DNA of 64,000 nucleotides from Corbicula japonica (Eukaryota; Mollusca; Bivalvia; Venerida; Cyrenidae): positions 3,747,102 through 3,811,101 of the forward strand of contig JAZAYU010000034.1 in NCBI GenBank assembly GCA_038501625.1, in the 5' to 3' direction. Below, piece after piece: positions 61,500 to 64,000 of this stretch. The stretch's first letter is position 1. Every line of letters begins with the position of its first letter. The position numbers and the translations under genes are program-made. The notes beneath the pieces are model-generated. The model was not told the DNA's origin and ran no database searches. It was given only the letters and a program-made list of their open reading frames with translations.

Positions 61500-63199
61500 T
61501 GGAAGTATGAAGTACCTTAATTTTATCATTAGTTGATGCCTAATGAATGCACCTTTTACTAAAACAACACTAAAACTTTTTCTTTATTCAAGCTTTTGTT
61601 GAATCAACAGTAAAAATGTTTGTACGACCTTTATTCAATAGGAAAATCCAATTGCCTCCTAATGAATGTGCTACAGGTAAAACCAGACCCTATTTTCAGC
61701 AAAATTATTATTTCTCGAATCATATATGTAATTAGAATACATCGTGCAAAAAAAAGCCCACCACACTAGGTATAAAATATACATCAAACATAATACAAAT
61801 TGTTGGAAAAGAACATTGAAAGCCACTGAACACGACAAATCTCAAAATACGTATTACAGGCTCGGTTTGGCTGATGACTAGGTTTGTCTGAGCCTGTCCA
61901 TATGCAAAAATGGAAATGCATTATTACAGTCCACGCTGCCTAGCCTGGGAATGAGCGTTACAGAGATAAATCAATCGTGCCTTCGGTATGTGAATGATGA
62001 ATAATTGAAGATAAAAATATTATAATATTATTCAGACTCATTGCTATCTAACGTTATAAAATGATCTCAGATGATTATTTAACAACAAAAAAAAGTTTTG
62101 CGTTAACACATTAAGCCCCATTAAGGTTTGCGCCAAGTCAAGTTAAATATGCAATATTTTTGACAACTAATCAGAAATAGTTATCATTTTTTGTGTGTAA
62201 TCGTAACATGCAAGTTATATTTGTAATTGGCTTCCAATCAGTAGATCTTAAATATTAGATCATATTCACTGTACTAAATTAGACAGTATTCTTAATATAT
62301 TTGAATATAAAAATGAAAAGTACAAAAACAGGTGAAAAAGGTTAAAATATTTGATGATTTCGAATGTGTACCTTAACGAAACAGCTCTTTGTTAACGAAT
62401 GATAATGTTAAAAATAGACAATAGTTCTAACAAAATCGGCAAAATACATTTACAAAATTCTTTGAAGAATATAATTAAAAAGAAGAATATGAGCAAAATA
62501 TTATCATCATCATCATCATCTTCATTTTTTCAGTCACGATCATAGTGATCAGAGCAAAAAGACATTAAGACAACCCCATCGTTATCATAATTATCATCAT
62601 CATTTGTGTTTAGTCGTAGGCATTATTAACAACAGCAACAAGACATTAAAACTACAACAACATAATCATCATCGTCGTCTTCATCACTGACATAATCAGA
62701 CAAAACCTCCGGATTTTTAATGAAGAAGTTTTGGCAGGCCTGCGTCTTATTTGAAACAGGGCATTTTATAAACCTGTGCTCTTTTTTCACTCGGGTTTTC
62801 TTCTGTGCGGGGACTATGTGTTTTCATTGTGAAGCTATTCTTTATATGCATTTTTCTTTTTTTCAAATTCAAACAAATAGCAACAAAAGGGCAAATCATT
62901 TTATTGGTTGCATTGCAGATTATCGTTTATTTTTCCATTAATTCATTTTTAGAACATCAATTAATCAATGGTTATTTTTAATTAAAAACCAAAAATATGT
63001 TTCTTATATAGTTTTAAAAGTAAGATTGTCTGTATTTAAATGATATGCTTTACTGCAATAACTCATATCTGTTTTATATAATAAACAGAAACTCGTGTTT
63101 TATTCTTAAACTAAGGTACAATTACTTGTTTATTTAAATGAATTTAAGTAATATTTTCTAAACAAATTTTATGTAACTAACGTTTGTTGACGTTATCTA
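61500..63199. other. AT-rich intergenic DNA
   Basis: One inverted copy of a dispersed repeat (61.81-61.96 kb) and an (ATC)n run at about 62503-62520. No gene supported. Confidence 0.5.
61811..61955 (-). repeat. Dispersed repeat, same family, inverted
   Basis: Its complement reads ccaggctaggcagcgtgg, atgcatttccatttttgca, aaccgagcctgtaata and atttgtcgtgttcagtggc, matching the 18.3-kb copy. Confidence 0.75.
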
Positions 63200-63755
63200 C
63201 GAGGTACAGTCAGAAAGTTCCCAGACTGGTCCTTTTAAACAAATTATTGACGTCGGATCCTCATAAAATTTAGCATGCATGTATTGCTATTTAAATCTAA
63301 TATCAACAGCTATGAAAAAGTAGGTTTGAACAAGTATTTGAATTTATTTTTTCACATTTAGCATGTCCACAACCATAATACGGAGCACTTCAGAATTTGC
63401 CTTATTTTGCAATGAGATGACTACATTCTTTTTGAAGTTTCTCAAAATAACAGCGCCAAAACGTCTTTATTTTTCCGCACGACATCAACGGAACGTTACT
63501 AGCAAACAATTACAAAATTTTAGCGTGATCAGCCAACGTATCGCCATTTTGTGAAGTATAATTTCCGCCGTGTAAAAATTCTGAAGCAAGAAAATGACAA
63601 CGATAATTGAACGTACGGAGCAGTGGACAGTAATTAAATTCTCTGCGATGTCTTGTATGACCCCGACTGATACTTGGAAATTCATGAAACAGAAGGATGG
63701 TATTATTAATTGTTCCAGGACTCTTGTGTTTGAGTGGCACAAACGTTTCCGGAAT
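63200..63755 (+). mobile_element. 5' part of a second mariner element
   Basis: After a TA at 63198-63199 comes cgaggtacagtcagaaagtt, a mariner-type end. Downstream is an N-terminal transposase frame starting at 63594. It breaks off near 63755, where an unrelated short repeat begins. Confidence 0.7.
63594..63755 (+). pseudogene. Mariner transposase N-terminus, truncated
   Basis: Reads EQWTVIKFSAMSCMTPTDTW, then KFMKQKDG and SRTLVFEWHKRF, the helix-turn-helix start of mariner transposases (family pattern SRTQVFEWHKRF). It stops where the TAAGTATTGGGACAC repeat begins; the catalytic domain is absent from the window. Confidence 0.8.
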
Positions 63756-63760
63756 CACTC

Positions 63761-63930
63761 TAAGTATTGGGACACTCTAAATATTGGGACACCCCTATTT
63801 TTCATGAAAATAATTATTTTTTGCGTCCCTTAATTTTGGGACACTTTTAGGATTAGTATTTTTCGGTGTCTCTAAGTTTTGGGACACTTTTAAAAACGGT
63901 ATTTTCGCGTTCCTAAATGTTGGGACTAAT
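63761..63930. repeat. TAADTWTTGGGACACT short repeats
   Basis: Five spaced copies at 63761, 63778, 63831, 63873 and 63914. Possibly subterminal repeats of another transposon inserted in the mariner; the partner end is not in the window. Confidence 0.65.
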
Positions 63931-64000
63931 TGGACATCTTGCATTTTTCAGTCATGAAATCCAGTTCAAATCGTTCACGTATTCTAACGCCGAGCCATAT

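Overview
The window looks like an AT-rich, repeat-dense nuclear segment of an invertebrate animal genome. Genes are split by GT-AG introns, coding density is low, and there are many families of short inverted-repeat and tandem-repeat elements. The repeat types and the RING-less B-box protein suggest a mollusc, probably a heterodont bivalve (clam). That placement is inference, because no species-diagnostic marker is present.

There are four protein-coding loci. (1) About 1.5-23.1 kb, minus strand: the 5' (N-terminal) part of L-fucokinase, FCSK. I rebuilt eleven consecutive coding exons, all joining in phase from the ATG through the nucleotidyltransferase-like and beta-helix regions; the GHMP-kinase half lies beyond the left edge. 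(2) 32.5-33.7 kb, minus: an intronless I-kappa-B-like inhibitor with a canonical DSGxxS phosphodegron, ankyrin repeats and an acidic tail. A perfect kappa-B palindrome and a TATA-like box lie upstream, which suggests NF-kB feedback. (3) 34.9-48.9 kb, minus: an HMG-box nuclear protein rebuilt from eight exons with matching phases (about 1,100 residues). It has a 2-kb disordered, lysine/serine-rich exon, an HMG box split over two exons, and a conserved-looking C-terminus I cannot assign to a named family. (4) 51.0-52.8 kb, plus: an intronless RING-less TRIM-like protein (B-box, coiled coil, C-terminal beta-propeller-like region) with a poly(A) signal just after the stop.

The rest is mainly mobile and repetitive DNA. 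It includes a 3.3-kb TA-flanked inverted-repeat element around a broken CXC-type cysteine-rich gene (24.45-27.75 kb); a 1.0-kb degenerate mariner with very long inverted repeats (44.55-45.57 kb); a second mariner 5' part interrupted at the right edge; and a 5'-truncated non-LTR retroelement inserted 8 bp inside a fucokinase intron. There are also several MITEs, tRNA-headed SINEs, at least thirteen copies of a long perfect fold-back element, about eighteen copies of a roughly 240-bp four-fold dyad element concentrated in the fucokinase introns, and tandem-core elements that start with a small hairpin and repeat a GTGACCTTGACCT motif.

From about 53 to 64 kb I see no convincing gene, only repeats, SINEs and simple sequence.
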